DNA of 64,000 nucleotides, taken from NCBI RefSeq assembly GCF_003105155.1, contig NZ_QETK01000029.1, positions 1 through 64,000 on the forward strand. The letters run 5' to 3'. This document shows, piece after piece, positions 51,526 to 61,144 of the stretch (position 1 is its first letter; each line of letters begins with the position of its first letter). The notes under the pieces were generated by a model. The model worked only from the letters and a program-made list of their open reading frames with translations. It searched no databases and was not told the origin of the DNA. Source of the DNA: Pseudomonas sp. SDI (GTDB lineage: Bacteria; Pseudomonadota; Gammaproteobacteria; Pseudomonadales; Pseudomonadaceae). Both the position numbers and the translations under genes were made by a program.

Positions 51526-53151
51526 TCAGCGGGTTGCGGCCAGTTCTTGTTGGACGCTGGCAACGCTACGTGGCCAAGGTTTACCAGCCTGGACCTTGGC
51601 TGGCAAGGCCTTGATTGCAGCAAGGGCTGCATCACGGCTGGAGAAGCTGCCATAGGTGATCACGTACAGCGGCTTGCCCTGGAGGTTTTTCTTGAAGTAG
51701 CGATAGTCGCCACCCTGGGCTTTGACGTAGGCCTGGGCAGTGGCTTCAGAGCTGGTGCCCAGAATCTGTACCACGTAGTTACCTGGCGCCTGACCGGCGT
51801 ACCAGCCACCGCCGGCGGCACCGGCTGCGGGCTTGGCCGCGGGCTTTTCGGCCGGCTTTGTGGCCGGTTTGACTGCAGGCGCTGCGGTTGCAACTTGTGT
51901 CGGTGCAGGCTTGGCTGCAGGTGCAACCGGCTTGCTCGCTACAGGTTGCGACACAGGTGCAACCGGCTGCGCCGGCACGCTGGCTACAGGCTGGGCCGGG
52001 GTCGGCGCAGGGCCGGCCTCGACGCCTGACGGCGGTGCAATGGTGGTGACGGTTGGCGGCTGCAACGCAGTATTGGCGGCAGGGGCAGTTTCTTCACCTT
52101 CGCCCATGCCGGCGGCTTCGGCCAGCGGGCCGCGCATGACCGGCTGCGACTGGCCAACCAGCGGCAACGGCATCGGCTGCGAGGAACCAGCGAACTCGAT
52201 GGACGGGCCACCGTTGTTGGGCTGGGCAGTGCCCGGCTGCCCCTGCCCCAGCGGCAATTGCGCCTGCTCGGCCGGCGCGGTGCCGGGCGCCTGATCGCCT
52301 TTCTTCGGCATCAGCACGGCGGCCGCGACGGCGACTACTACCACAGCAGACAGCGCCAGCACGTGTTTCTTCGGCATATTGAACCCCATTGATGGTCGCT
52401 TCACCGTGGTACGGCTGGCGATCATGGCTTCGATCATGGTGTCTCGGGCGACCTGGTTGATTGCACCCGGCCAGCCATCAGAGTGTTGGTGGATATCGGC
52501 GATCTGCTCGCTGGTGAACACCTCCAGCCCGCGCCCCGCACCTTCCAGACGTTGCTCCAGGTACTCCCGGGTTTCGTCTTCGCTGTAAGGCTGCAGCTCG
52601 ATGACATGGAAGCGCTCCTGATCGGCCTCGAACTCGTCGAGACTGGCGATCAGCGATGGCTCGCCGAACAGGAACACGTGCGGACGCCCTTCCGGGGTGC
52701 CCGTCGCCAGTTCCAGCAAGGCTTGGAGTGCCGACTCGCCCAGTTGTTCCGCGTCGTCCACCAGCAAGTAGACTTCCTGCCCGGTGAGCGCCAGCTGAAC
52801 CACCTGGGCAAGGATTTCCGGCACTTGTGCCGTGGCCACGTTCAGCGACTGGGCAACCTGCGCCAGCAGGCCCGCAGCATCGCTGGCGCCGCGCGCGGAA
52901 ACCACCACGCTCTGCACCGATTGCTTGTTGGTGCTGGCCACCAGGGCCTGGCGCAGCAGGGTCTTGCCGCTGCCTTGCGGCCCGGTGACCACCAGCAGCA
53001 ACTGGCTGTAACGCGCCAGGTGATGCAACTGGCCAAGTACCGGCTTGCGCTGGGCAGGAAAGAACTTGAAGCCAGGCACCCGCGCGGCGAAGGGGTCATG
53101 GTTCAACTGGTAATGGCCGAGGAAGGCCTCGTCGGCATGCAAACTGGTCAT
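51526..53151 (-). CDS. DamX-like AAA ATPase with C-terminal SPOR domain
   Basis: A 541-residue inner-membrane protein. A cytoplasmic ExeA-like AAA domain (Walker A TGPQGSGKTLLRQ near residue 57; LLVDDAEQLGESALQALLEL) is followed by one membrane helix (HVLALSAVVVVAVAAAVL, about residues 269-287). A long Pro/Ala/Val-rich periplasmic linker leads to a C-terminal SPOR domain (YVVQILGTSSEATAQAYVKA). SPOR domains bind denuded septal peptidoglycan. Enterobacterial DamX sits in the same aroK-aroB context, and this is its Pseudomonas counterpart. It follows aroB by 16 bases. Confidence 0.88.
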   Translation of the reverse strand: MTSLHADEAFLGHYQLNHDPFAARVPGFKFFPAQRKPVLGQLHHLARYSQLLLVVTGPQGSGKTLLRQALVASTNKQSVQSVVVSARGASDAAGLLAQVAQSLNVATAQVPEILAQVVQLALTGQEVYLLVDDAEQLGESALQALLELATGTPEGRPHVFLFGEPSLIASLDEFEADQERFHVIELQPYSEDETREYLEQRLEGAGRGLEVFTSEQIADIHQHSDGWPGAINQVARDTMIEAMIASRTTVKRPSMGFNMPKKHVLALSAVVVVAVAAAVLMPKKGDQAPGTAPAEQAQLPLGQGQPGTAQPNNGGPSIEFAGSSQPMPLPLVGQSQPVMRGPLAEAAGMGEGEETAPAANTALQPPTVTTIAPPSGVEAGPAPTPAQPVASVPAQPVAPVSQPVASKPVAPAAKPAPTQVATAAPAVKPATKPAEKPAAKPAAGAAGGGWYAGQAPGNYVVQILGTSSEATAQAYVKAQGGDYRYFKKNLQGKPLYVITYGSFSSRDAALAAIKALPAKVQAGKPWPRSVASVQQELAATR

Positions 53152-53167
53152 TGAACTTTCATCAACC

Positions 53168-54265
53168 TCAAAGCTGGGCCACGATTGCGCGGTAATCCGC
53201 CGCCAGCGTGGCCTGAAGAATCTCTTGCGGGTAGTCGTCGGTAACCACGGCTTCGCCCATGTGGCGCAGCAGAACCAGGCGCAAACGACCGTCGAGTACT
53301 TTCTTGTCCACCGACATGTGTTCCATGAACTGCGCCGGGGTCATTTCCTGAGGCGGCAGCACCGGCAGGCCGGCGCGCTGGAACAGGCGGATACCGCGGT
53401 CGCGCTCGTCCGGGCTGATCCAGCCCAGACGCATCGACATTTCCAGCGCCATCACCGTGCCAGCCGCGACCGCTTCACCATGTAGCCACACACCATAGCC
53501 CATGTGCGTCTCGATGGCGTGGCCGAAGGTATGCCCGAGGTTCAGGGTGGCACGCACGCCGGACTCGCGCTCGTCGGCACCGACCACCGCCGCCTTGGCC
53601 GCGCAGGAACGCTGGATGGCTTCGGTGAGGGCGGCCTGGTCGAGGTTACGCAGGGCCTCGACATTGGCTTCGAGCCAGGTCAGGAACGGTTTGTCGCAGA
53701 TCAGCCCGTACTTGATCACTTCCGCCAGGCCCGCCGACAGCTCGCGCGAAGGCAAGGTGTTCAGGCTCGCGGTGTCGATCAGCACGGCGTTCGGTTGGTA
53801 GAACGCGCCCACCATGTTCTTGCCCAGCGGGTGGTTGATGCCGGTTTTACCGCCCACCGAGGAGTCGACCTGCGACAGCAGGGTGGTCGGCACCTGGATG
53901 AAGTCCACGCCGCGCTGATAGCAGGCGGCAGCGAAGCCGGCCATGTCGCCGATCACCCCGCCGCCCAGCGCCACCACGGTGGCACGACGATCGAGACGGG
54001 CACCGAGCATGGCGTCGAAAATCAGTTGCAGGGTTTCCCAGTTCTTGTGCGCTTCACCGTCCGGCAGCACCACCGGCAACACCGAGTAGGCCCCCAGGGT
54101 ACGGCTCAGGCGTTCCAGATAGAGGGGCGCGACAGTCTCGTTGGAGACGATAGCCACCTGCCGGCCAGCAATATGCGGCGCTAGCAGTTCCGGCTTGTCG
54201 AGCAAGCCTTCACCGATGTAGATCGGGTAGCTTCGTTCGCCCAGTTCGACCTTAAGTGTCTGCAT
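53168..54265 (-). CDS. aroB: 3-dehydroquinate synthase
   Basis: A 365-residue shikimate-pathway enzyme converting DAHP to 3-dehydroquinate with NAD+ and a divalent metal. Diagnostic blocks are ATVVALGGGVIGDMAGFAAA, YQRGVDFIQVPTTLLSQVDS, SVGGKTGINHPLGKN and the metal-ligand region LNLGHTFGHAIETHMGYG. ATG 54265 (MQTLKVELGERSYPI) is the conserved start. It lies between aroK and the DamX-like gene. Confidence 0.97.
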   Translation of the reverse strand: MQTLKVELGERSYPIYIGEGLLDKPELLAPHIAGRQVAIVSNETVAPLYLERLSRTLGAYSVLPVVLPDGEAHKNWETLQLIFDAMLGARLDRRATVVALGGGVIGDMAGFAAACYQRGVDFIQVPTTLLSQVDSSVGGKTGINHPLGKNMVGAFYQPNAVLIDTASLNTLPSRELSAGLAEVIKYGLICDKPFLTWLEANVEALRNLDQAALTEAIQRSCAAKAAVVGADERESGVRATLNLGHTFGHAIETHMGYGVWLHGEAVAAGTVMALEMSMRLGWISPDERDRGIRLFQRAGLPVLPPQEMTPAQFMEHMSVDKKVLDGRLRLVLLRHMGEAVVTDDYPQEILQATLAADYRAIVAQL

Positions 54266-54365
54266 GTTTCCCCACAAAGAACAAAGGCGCAGCGACGACG
54301 ACTCGCGCTGCGTGATATCGAGGTGCCCTGCCACGGCATAACGGATCGCCGAGGATAATCATGCG

Positions 54366-54884
54366 TCAGCGGGGCGGCAACTTCTGCAAGCGCTCGAGAA
54401 TATCCAGCACCACCATGCGTGGCGGCCGTTCGTCGGTTTCCACCACCAGATCGGCAATCTCGCGGTACAGCGGATCGCGCAGCTCCAGCAGGGCGCGCAA
54501 GGTGGCTTCCGGGTTGGCGGTGCGCAGCAGCGGCCGGTTGCGGTCGCGGGCAGTCCGCCCGACCTGCTGCTCGACCGAGGCATGCAGGTAGATCACCCGC
54601 CCGCCGTCGTGCAGCGCCTTGCGGTTGGCGTCGCGCATGACAGCGCCGCCACCGGTAGCCAGCACCACGCCATCGGCGGCGCAGAGCTCGGCAATCATGG
54701 CCTGCTCGCGATCACGGAAACCGGGCTCGCCTTCCTTGTCGAAAATCCACGGGATATTGGCGCCCGTGCGCAATTCAATTTCCTTGTCGGAATCCTTGAA
54801 CGGCAGGCGCAGCTCTTTGGCCAGCAAGCGACCGATGGTGCTCTTACCGGCCCCCATCGGCCCTACAAGTATCAAATTTCGCAC
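54366..54884 (-). CDS. aroK: Shikimate kinase
   Basis: A 172-residue kinase phosphorylating shikimate. It has the P-loop GPMGAGKST (residues 8-16), the shikimate-binding DSDKEIELRTG and GEPGFRDREQ, and the GGG motif LATGGGAVM, plus the lid RNRPLL. The start is GTG at 54884, only four bases after the pilQ stop, so it is translated from the pil transcript as well. This order (pilQ-aroK-aroB) is conserved in Pseudomonas. Confidence 0.96.
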   Translation of the reverse strand: MRNLILVGPMGAGKSTIGRLLAKELRLPFKDSDKEIELRTGANIPWIFDKEGEPGFRDREQAMIAELCAADGVVLATGGGAVMRDANRKALHDGGRVIYLHASVEQQVGRTARDRNRPLLRTANPEATLRALLELRDPLYREIADLVVETDERPPRMVVLDILERLQKLPPR

Positions 54885-54888
54885 AGAA

Positions 54889-56187
54889 TCAACGACTCAC
54901 AGCAATCGCCTGGTCACTCATGATACGCGGAGTCAGGAAGACCAGCAGCTTGGATTTTTTCTCTTGAACGACAGCGCGACGAAACAGCCGCCCAACATAC
55001 GGCACATCGCCGAAAAATGGCACCTTGTCGAGCACATTACTTTTCACCGTGGAGTACACGCCGCCGATCACGATGGTCTCGCCATCGGCCACCTGCACCT
55101 TGGACGTGACCTCGTTCTTGCGGATCGGCGGCACATTGGCCAGGGCGTTGAGATAGTCCGGTTCGTCCTTGGTGACCTTGACGTCCATGATCACCCGGTT
55201 GTCACGGGTGATCTGCGGGGTCACCTCCAGCGACAGCGAGGCTTCGCGAAAGGTCGTAGAGGTGGTGCCATTGGCGCCGGACTCCTGATAGGGCACCTCG
55301 GTGCCCTTGAGGATGCGCGCCGTCTCCTTGTCGGCGGTGACCACCTTGGGCTGGGAAATGATCTCGCCGTTGCCGCTTTTCTCCATGGCACTGAGTTCCA
55401 GGTCGAGCAACCCGCTGTCGCGCACCAGGCCGACACCGATGCCGGCACTGGCACGCTCCAGACCGAGGTCGACGAAAGGCTGCCCTTCACCCGCCAGCCC
55501 CTTGAACTCCACGCCGCCGCCGAGCTTGAGCAACCCACCCCAGCGCACCCCAAGGCCCTTCTCGTAATCGACATTGGCCTCGACGATCCGCGCCTCGATC
55601 ATCACCTGGCGCACCGGTACGTCGAGCTGGCCGACCAGCGCGCGCAAAGCCTCCAGGCGCTCCGCAGGCTGGCTGACAATCAGCATATTGGTCCGCTCGT
55701 CGACCGCGAGCCCAGCGCCGCTGCCCGCCGCGCCGAGGTCGAGGGTTTCAAACAGCTCGGCGATGTCCGCCGCCTTGGCGTGGTTGATCGGCAGCAACAC
55801 CTGCTGTAGGGGGCCGACCCGCGACAGGCTTCGCTCGGTATCCGGCAGCAGTTGCTCGCGCCCGGCCAGCTCCGCCAGCGGCGCGATCAACAACACGTTA
55901 CCGTCACGCTGCTGGCCAAGGCCCTTGCTGCGCAGTACCAGGTCCAGCGCCTGCTCCCAGGGCACCTCGCGCAAGCGCAGGGTGAGCTTGCCCTGTACGC
56001 TGTCGCTGGCCACCAGGTTGACCCCACTGAAGTCGGCCAGCACCTGCAACACCGCACGCACCTCAACATCCTGAAAATTCAGCGAGAGCGTGTTGCCGGC
56101 CAGCCGCCCCGACTCCAGCGTTGCCCCAACAACCTGTGTAAACAGCCCAAGTATCAATAGTGCGAAAAGCCTGAACATCCTGTTCAT
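54889..56187 (-). CDS. pilQ: Type IV pilus secretin PilQ, short form
   Basis: A 432-residue outer-membrane secretin: signal peptide (MNRMFRLFALLILGLFTQVVG), an N0 domain (SLNFQDVEVRAVLQVLADFS), an N1 domain (VLLPINHAKAADIAELFETL) and the secretin core (IISQPKVVTADKETARILKG, VPFFGDVPYVGRLFR). P. aeruginosa-type PilQ has about 280 more residues, including N-terminal AMIN peptidoglycan-binding domains; these are absent here, making it HofQ-like. It probably functions in a reduced pilus or DNA-uptake system. Confidence 0.9.
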   Translation of the reverse strand: MNRMFRLFALLILGLFTQVVGATLESGRLAGNTLSLNFQDVEVRAVLQVLADFSGVNLVASDSVQGKLTLRLREVPWEQALDLVLRSKGLGQQRDGNVLLIAPLAELAGREQLLPDTERSLSRVGPLQQVLLPINHAKAADIAELFETLDLGAAGSGAGLAVDERTNMLIVSQPAERLEALRALVGQLDVPVRQVMIEARIVEANVDYEKGLGVRWGGLLKLGGGVEFKGLAGEGQPFVDLGLERASAGIGVGLVRDSGLLDLELSAMEKSGNGEIISQPKVVTADKETARILKGTEVPYQESGANGTTSTTFREASLSLEVTPQITRDNRVIMDVKVTKDEPDYLNALANVPPIRKNEVTSKVQVADGETIVIGGVYSTVKSNVLDKVPFFGDVPYVGRLFRRAVVQEKKSKLLVFLTPRIMSDQAIAVSR

Positions 56188-56202
56188 TGTCCTTCTCCTT
56201 TA

Positions 56203-57063
56203 TTAAGGCTGGCCCCAGCGGATCGTCCGCGACGGTTCGACCAGTTCGATATGCTGCTCGGCCACCCTGGCCACCCGCGCACCCTCCTTGCCCAGCACAT
56301 CGCCCTCGCGCACCGGCAGCACGCTGTCGGCGACACGCACCAGGGCTATCCGCTCCTCCGCGCCGGCCAGGCTGCCGACCCCCATCAACTGATCCAACGG
56401 GACACGCTGCAACAACGGTAACGTCGAGGCATCCTGTACCGGCTGGAACGGGTCGCGGGCCGCCGCCGGCTGAGCCTGCGCGGTGGGCAACACCGAACGG
56501 GCCAGCGGCGAGCGGTAACTGTTCACCTGCAACTGCAAGCGCAGCAGCCCCGGCGCGCCGTCCTCCAGCGGTGCCAGGGTCAGGTCGTGAAAGGTGAGCA
56601 AGGTATTCATCCGCGCCAGCGCGGCGACAAAGGCCGTCAGTGCTGCATAGCGGCCGACAACGCTGAGTTGAATCGGCACTTGCGTAGGAAACCTCCTATC
56701 ATTTGCCGCCAGCACGCGGGTCTGTTCAAAGGCAAGCCCCCGGCCCAGCCGAGAGATTTCCGCCAGGAAAGCCGGCAGGCCAGCCTCGTCGAGCAGGGCC
56801 CGAGCAGCCCCGCGGCGTTCCGCCGCCAGCTCGTCGACCTGGGCTCGGAAGGCGCCGACCAGCTCGGCCTGGCTACGTTTATCCAGCCATTGCGCCTGTA
56901 TGGCTTGCCGCTGCTGCGCTGCGTGCTCCCATCCGGCTGCCAGGCCGCGCACGTGCAGCCCGTACCCCAGCACGCCGCTGCACACACAACAGCCGAGCAG
57001 CAACAACAGTTGGCGCGCGCGCGGCCACTGGCTCAGGGCCGACCAATCGAGACGTACATTCAT
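56203..57063 (-). CDS. PilO-PilP fusion protein
   Basis: A 286-residue protein that joins two normally separate alignment-complex subunits. Residues 1-185 follow PilO: a membrane helix (QLLLLLGCCVCSGVLGYGLH, 19-38), a coiled coil, then a ferredoxin-like domain (VPIQLSVVGRYAALTAFVAA). After an Ala/Pro linker, residues 203-286 follow the PilP beta-domain (DPFQPVQ; VGSLAGAEERIALVRVADSV; VREGDVLGKEGARVARV). PilP's usual lipoprotein leader is gone. It lies between pilN and pilQ in normal order. Confidence 0.8.
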   Translation of the reverse strand: MNVRLDWSALSQWPRARQLLLLLGCCVCSGVLGYGLHVRGLAAGWEHAAQQRQAIQAQWLDKRSQAELVGAFRAQVDELAAERRGAARALLDEAGLPAFLAEISRLGRGLAFEQTRVLAANDRRFPTQVPIQLSVVGRYAALTAFVAALARMNTLLTFHDLTLAPLEDGAPGLLRLQLQVNSYRSPLARSVLPTAQAQPAAARDPFQPVQDASTLPLLQRVPLDQLMGVGSLAGAEERIALVRVADSVLPVREGDVLGKEGARVARVAEQHIELVEPSRTIRWGQP

Positions 57064-57587
57064 GGCGTCACCTGCGCGCTCAGCTGGAACTGCTCACCCG
57101 CGGCCAGCGCCGTGATCTCCTGCAAGGTCGGCGCGACTAGCCCTGGCACCTGTGCCAGGTGCTCCAGCAGTCGCGCTACCTGCGGACCGGACTCGGCCAG
57201 CCCGGACAACGACAAGCGCTCGCCCTGCACTTGCAACACACCCAGTTGGATACCCGCCGGCAATTGCTCCCCGAGCTGCTGCAGCCAGTGTTCCAGTGGC
57301 AGCCGGTGCGCGCGCAGCGCCTCGATGGCATCGAGCTGTGCGGTCAACTGCCGGCGCCGCGCATCCAGCGTACCGAGCTGGGCCAGGCGCTGCTCGAACA
57401 GGCGAAAATCCGCCTGCAAGGTGGCGCTGGCCTGCTGTTCGCGCTGGGTGGCGTGGCGCAGGTAGAGGTCCGCCAACAGTACGCCGACACCCCCCAGCAG
57501 CAGGCTGACGCACAGCAACCCCTGTAGTTGCCGGATCGCGCGCTGGCGCTGCCAGTCGCGCCAGGGAAGCAGATTGACCTTGCGCAT
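57060..57587 (-). CDS. pilN: Type IV pilus assembly protein PilN
   Basis: A 175-residue bitopic protein. It begins MRKVNLLPWRDWQRQRAIRQ, the conserved cytoplasmic motif that docks PilM. One membrane helix (LLCVSLLLGGVGVLLADLYL) and a periplasmic coiled coil and ferredoxin-like domain follow. ATG 57587 shares a base with the pilM stop (TGATG), and the end overlaps pilO-pilP by four bases. Confidence 0.92.
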   Translation of the reverse strand: MRKVNLLPWRDWQRQRAIRQLQGLLCVSLLLGGVGVLLADLYLRHATQREQQASATLQADFRLFEQRLAQLGTLDARRRQLTAQLDAIEALRAHRLPLEHWLQQLGEQLPAGIQLGVLQVQGERLSLSGLAESGPQVARLLEHLAQVPGLVAPTLQEITALAAGEQFQLSAQVTP

Positions 57588-58444
57588 CAGTCGGCACCTC
57601 GCAGGGACAGGCCATAGGCAATGGCCAGGCTCGGTGCTGCCGGGCCGAGGTTGCCGGCGAATGGGTCGAACACCTGGGTGGCGATGCCCAGGTGCTGCTG
57701 CAACTGCTCGGCCAGCCCGCCCTCGGCGGCCTCGGCGCCACACAGCCAGAGTTGCTCGGGCATCTGCGCTTCGGCCAGCAGCCAGCGGTCCAACTGCGCC
57801 ACCGGGCAGGCCGCACGGGCCTCGCTGCGCGAGCCGATATGGCCGGGCGCGAAGGTGTGCAGCACCCGCCAGCCCGGCTCGACCTGCAGCATCGCTGCCG
57901 GACCGGACACACGCTGACCCAGGGCCCGCGCCAGTACATGGCTGTCGATATCCACCACCCGCGCGTAAAGCCCGGCCAGCTCCAGCGCCGCTTCCAGGCC
58001 GTCCAGCGCGCCCTGATGGCAGGCGGAAAAGGCCACATCGACGCTGCCCGAGCCAACCGCGCTGGAGCCCATCAACTGGAAATCCAGGGCCGCTTCTTCC
58101 AGGTCGAACGGCACGCATTGTTCGGCTTCCTGGCGTAGCCGTTCGTCGATTTCGACGGCGCTCAGGCCGGCTGGAAGCTGTACGGTCTTGTTGATAACCC
58201 GCGACGCCGACAGCGCCACCGCCGCGCGGCGCTGCCGCGCTCCGCTGCGTGAAAATGCCCGGCGCAAGGCACCGGCTACCGTTTCCGGCTGGGCGATCTG
58301 GCCGTTGTCCACAGCCCCGGCCGGCAGCGGTTCCACCGCCCAGGCACAGGGCTTGCCACGTGCCAGGTGCAGCAGGCGCAGCGAAGAAGGGGCAATTTCT
58401 ATTCCGAGCAGTGAACCGGCGTCCTTGCCGATACGTCCAAGCAT
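57587..58444 (-). CDS. pilM: Type IV pilus assembly protein PilM, short form
   Basis: A 285-residue cytoplasmic actin-like ATPase. It shows the N-terminal nucleotide-binding LLGIEIAPSSLRLLHLARG, then VALSASRVINKTVQLPAGLS and the ELAGLYARVVDIDSHVLARA block. P. aeruginosa PilM is about 354 residues, so loops are shortened here. It is the first gene of pilM-N-OP-Q and diverges from ponA, as in other Pseudomonas. Confidence 0.88.
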   Translation of the reverse strand: MLGRIGKDAGSLLGIEIAPSSLRLLHLARGKPCAWAVEPLPAGAVDNGQIAQPETVAGALRRAFSRSGARQRRAAVALSASRVINKTVQLPAGLSAVEIDERLRQEAEQCVPFDLEEAALDFQLMGSSAVGSGSVDVAFSACHQGALDGLEAALELAGLYARVVDIDSHVLARALGQRVSGPAAMLQVEPGWRVLHTFAPGHIGSRSEARAACPVAQLDRWLLAEAQMPEQLWLCGAEAAEGGLAEQLQQHLGIATQVFDPFAGNLGPAAPSLAIAYGLSLRGAD

Positions 58445-58600
58445 TGGCGATTCCTTTCAAGAGGGAGAAGGTTGATGACGGCGCCGCCGTCTGCCGCGCT
58501 TATCACGCGGTGCGCTGAAAATTGCTTATAATGCCCAGCGTTTTTTTCCTGACCGCCAGCCCTGCGCTCAATCCATTTTTTAACTGGACACCCCAAAGCC

Positions 58601-61030
58601 TTGATTCGTCTGCTGAAGTTCTTCTGGTGGTCATTCGTCGCAGTCATTAGCGCAGTCGTGCTCGGCCTGAGCGGCGCGTTTCTGTATCTTAGTCCCAGCC
58701 TGCCCTCGGTGGAGGCGCTGCGAAGCATCCAGTTGCAGATCCCTTTGCGGGTCTACAGCAGCGACAACAAGCTGATTGCCGAATTTGGCGAGATGCGTCG
58801 CTCTCCCATCAAGTTCGCCGACATTCCCCCGCATTTCATCCAGGCTTTGCTGTCTGCCGAAGACGACAACTTTGCCAATCACTATGGGGTCGACCCCAGC
58901 AGCCTGATGCGTGCTGCAACACAATTGCTCAAGTCCGGGCACATCCAGACCGGCGGCAGCACCATCACCATGCAGGTAGCGAAAAACTTCTTCCTCAGCA
59001 GCGAACGCAGCTTCTCGCGCAAGACCAACGAGATTCTCCTGGCCTTGCAGATCGAGCGCGAACTGACCAAGGACGAGATCCTCGAGCTGTACGTGAACAA
59101 GATCTACCTGGGCAACCGCGCCTACGGTATCGAAGCGGCAGCGCAGGTGTACTACGGCAAATCGATCCGCGACATCAGCCTGGCGCAGATGGCGATGATT
59201 GCCGGCCTGCCCAAGGCGCCATCGCGCTTCAACCCGCTGGCCAACCCGGCGCGGGCCAAGGAGCGGCGCGACTGGATCCTCGGCCGCATGTACAAGCTCG
59301 GCAAGATCGACGAAGGCAGCTATCAGGCCGCCCTGGCCGAACCGCTGAACGCCAGCTATCACGTACCAACCCCGGAAGTGAACGCCCCGTATATCGCCGA
59401 AATGGCCCGTGCCGAGATGGTCGGCCGCTATGGCAGCGACGCCTACACCGAAGGCTTCCGCGTGACCACCACCGTGCCGAGCGACCTGCAGGGCATGGCC
59501 AACAGCGCCGTGCTCGACGGCCTCAGCGCCTACGACCAGCGCCACGGCTACCGGGGGCCGGAATCGCGGCTGCCGGGCAAGACCCGCGCCGCCTGGCAGC
59601 AGGAACTGCTCAAGCAGCGCACGCTGGGCGGGCTGGAACCGGCCATCGTTACCCAGGTTGAGAAGACCGGCCTGCGCGTGCTGACCAAGACGGGCGAAGA
59701 GCAGACCGTCGCCTGGGAAACCATGAAGTGGGCGCGGCCGTTCCTCAACACCAACAGCCAGGGCCGCGCGCCTACGCAGCCAAGCGATGTGGCCCAGGTG
59801 GGCGACGTGATCCGCGTGTTGCGCCTGGCCGACGACAGCCTCAAGTTCAGCCAGGTGCCGGGCGCACAGAGCGCGCTGGTCACCCTCGACCCGAGCAACG
59901 GCGCCATCCGCGCCCTGGTCGGCGGCTTCTCGTTCGAGCAGAGCAACTACAACCGCGCCATGCAAGCCAAGCGTCAGCCGGGCTCGAGCTTCAAGCCGTT
60001 CGTGTACAGCGCCGCCCTGGATCACGGCTACACTGCGGCGAGCCTGGTCAACGATGCGCCGATCGTGTTCGTCGACGAGTACCTGGACAAGGTCTGGCGG
60101 CCGAAGAACGACACCAACACCTTCCTCGGCCCGATCCGCATGCGCGAGGCGCTGTACAAGTCGCGCAACCTGGTCTCGATCCGCCTGCTGCAAAGCATCG
60201 GCATCGACACCACCATCGACTACATCGCCAAGTTCGGTTTCAACAAGCAGGACCTGCCGCGCAACCTGTCGCTGGCCCTGGGTACCGCAACGCTGACGCC
60301 GATGGAGATCGCCACGGGCTGGAGCACCTTTGCCAACGGCGGCTACAAGATCACCCCGTACCTGATCGACAAGGTCGAGAGTCGCAACGGCGAGACGCTG
60401 TTCACGGCCAACCCGCCTAGCGTGCCGCAGGGCAATCAGGATCAGGCCGGGATCGCCGCACCGGATGTGCAGCCGCTCAGTGCCGATGCGGCGCCGGCGA
60501 CGCCCGCACCGCAGGTGCCGGCAGTGGCCGAGCGGATCATCGATGCGCGCACCACTTATATTCTCAACAGCATGCTTGAGGATGTGATCAAGAAGGGTAC
60601 CGGGCGCCGCGCCATGGCACTGGGCCGTAGCGACCTGGCCGGCAAGACCGGTACCACCAACGAATCGAAGGATGCGTGGTTCTCCGGCTACAACGGCGAC
60701 TACGTGACCACCGTGTGGACTGGCTTCGACCAGCCGGAGACGCTGGGCCGACGGGAATATGGCGGCACGGTGTCGCTGCCGATCTGGATGAGCTTCATGG
60801 GTGCTGCGCTGAAGGACAAGCCGCCGCACACCCAGCCGGAGCCGGAAGGCATCCTGAGCTTGCGGGTAGACCCGGTGAGCGGCCGGGCGGCGACGCCAAG
60901 CACGCCGAATGCCTACTTCGAGCTGTTCAAGGCCGAGGACACGCCGCCGTCGGTGAACGAGCTGGGCAACGGCAGCGCGCCGGGCAGCCCATTGCCAGCG
61001 GACGAAGCGGCACCGATGGATTTGTTCTAA
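58601..61030 (+). CDS. ponA: Penicillin-binding protein 1A
   Basis: An 809-residue bifunctional peptidoglycan synthase: membrane anchor (WSFVAVISAVVLGLSGAFLY), glycosyltransferase domain (AEDDNFANHYGVD, GGSTITMQVAKNFFLS), OB insert, and transpeptidase domain with S462-x-x-K465 (GSSFKPF), SRN, and K682-TGT (GKTGTTN). The start is TTG at 58601, directly before the basic IRLLKFFWW anchor. It is divergent from pilM; the 156-base gap should hold both promoters. Confidence 0.95.
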   Translation: MIRLLKFFWWSFVAVISAVVLGLSGAFLYLSPSLPSVEALRSIQLQIPLRVYSSDNKLIAEFGEMRRSPIKFADIPPHFIQALLSAEDDNFANHYGVDPSSLMRAATQLLKSGHIQTGGSTITMQVAKNFFLSSERSFSRKTNEILLALQIERELTKDEILELYVNKIYLGNRAYGIEAAAQVYYGKSIRDISLAQMAMIAGLPKAPSRFNPLANPARAKERRDWILGRMYKLGKIDEGSYQAALAEPLNASYHVPTPEVNAPYIAEMARAEMVGRYGSDAYTEGFRVTTTVPSDLQGMANSAVLDGLSAYDQRHGYRGPESRLPGKTRAAWQQELLKQRTLGGLEPAIVTQVEKTGLRVLTKTGEEQTVAWETMKWARPFLNTNSQGRAPTQPSDVAQVGDVIRVLRLADDSLKFSQVPGAQSALVTLDPSNGAIRALVGGFSFEQSNYNRAMQAKRQPGSSFKPFVYSAALDHGYTAASLVNDAPIVFVDEYLDKVWRPKNDTNTFLGPIRMREALYKSRNLVSIRLLQSIGIDTTIDYIAKFGFNKQDLPRNLSLALGTATLTPMEIATGWSTFANGGYKITPYLIDKVESRNGETLFTANPPSVPQGNQDQAGIAAPDVQPLSADAAPATPAPQVPAVAERIIDARTTYILNSMLEDVIKKGTGRRAMALGRSDLAGKTGTTNESKDAWFSGYNGDYVTTVWTGFDQPETLGRREYGGTVSLPIWMSFMGAALKDKPPHTQPEPEGILSLRVDPVSGRAATPSTPNAYFELFKAEDTPPSVNELGNGSAPGSPLPADEAAPMDLF

Positions 61031-61056
61031 GGCTTGTCAGGGCTGCTTCGCAGCCC

Positions 61057-61118
61057 ATCGCGGGACTAGCCCGCTCCCACCTGCCGCCCTTCTGTGGGAG
61101 CGGGCTAGTCCCGCGATG
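61057..61118. repeat. REP pair (BIME)
   Basis: ATCGCGGGACTAGCCCGCTC and its inverted partner TGTGGGAGCGGGCTAGTCCC lie between convergent ponA and maeB, the third such pair in the window. Confidence 0.88.
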
Positions 61119-61144
61119 AAGCCAGCACAGATCCAACGCCCAAC

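Noticed and set aside
57060..58460. 466-codon minus-strand frame containing pilN
   Set aside because: Only the last 175 codons are PilN; the upstream part is an off-frame reading of pilM.
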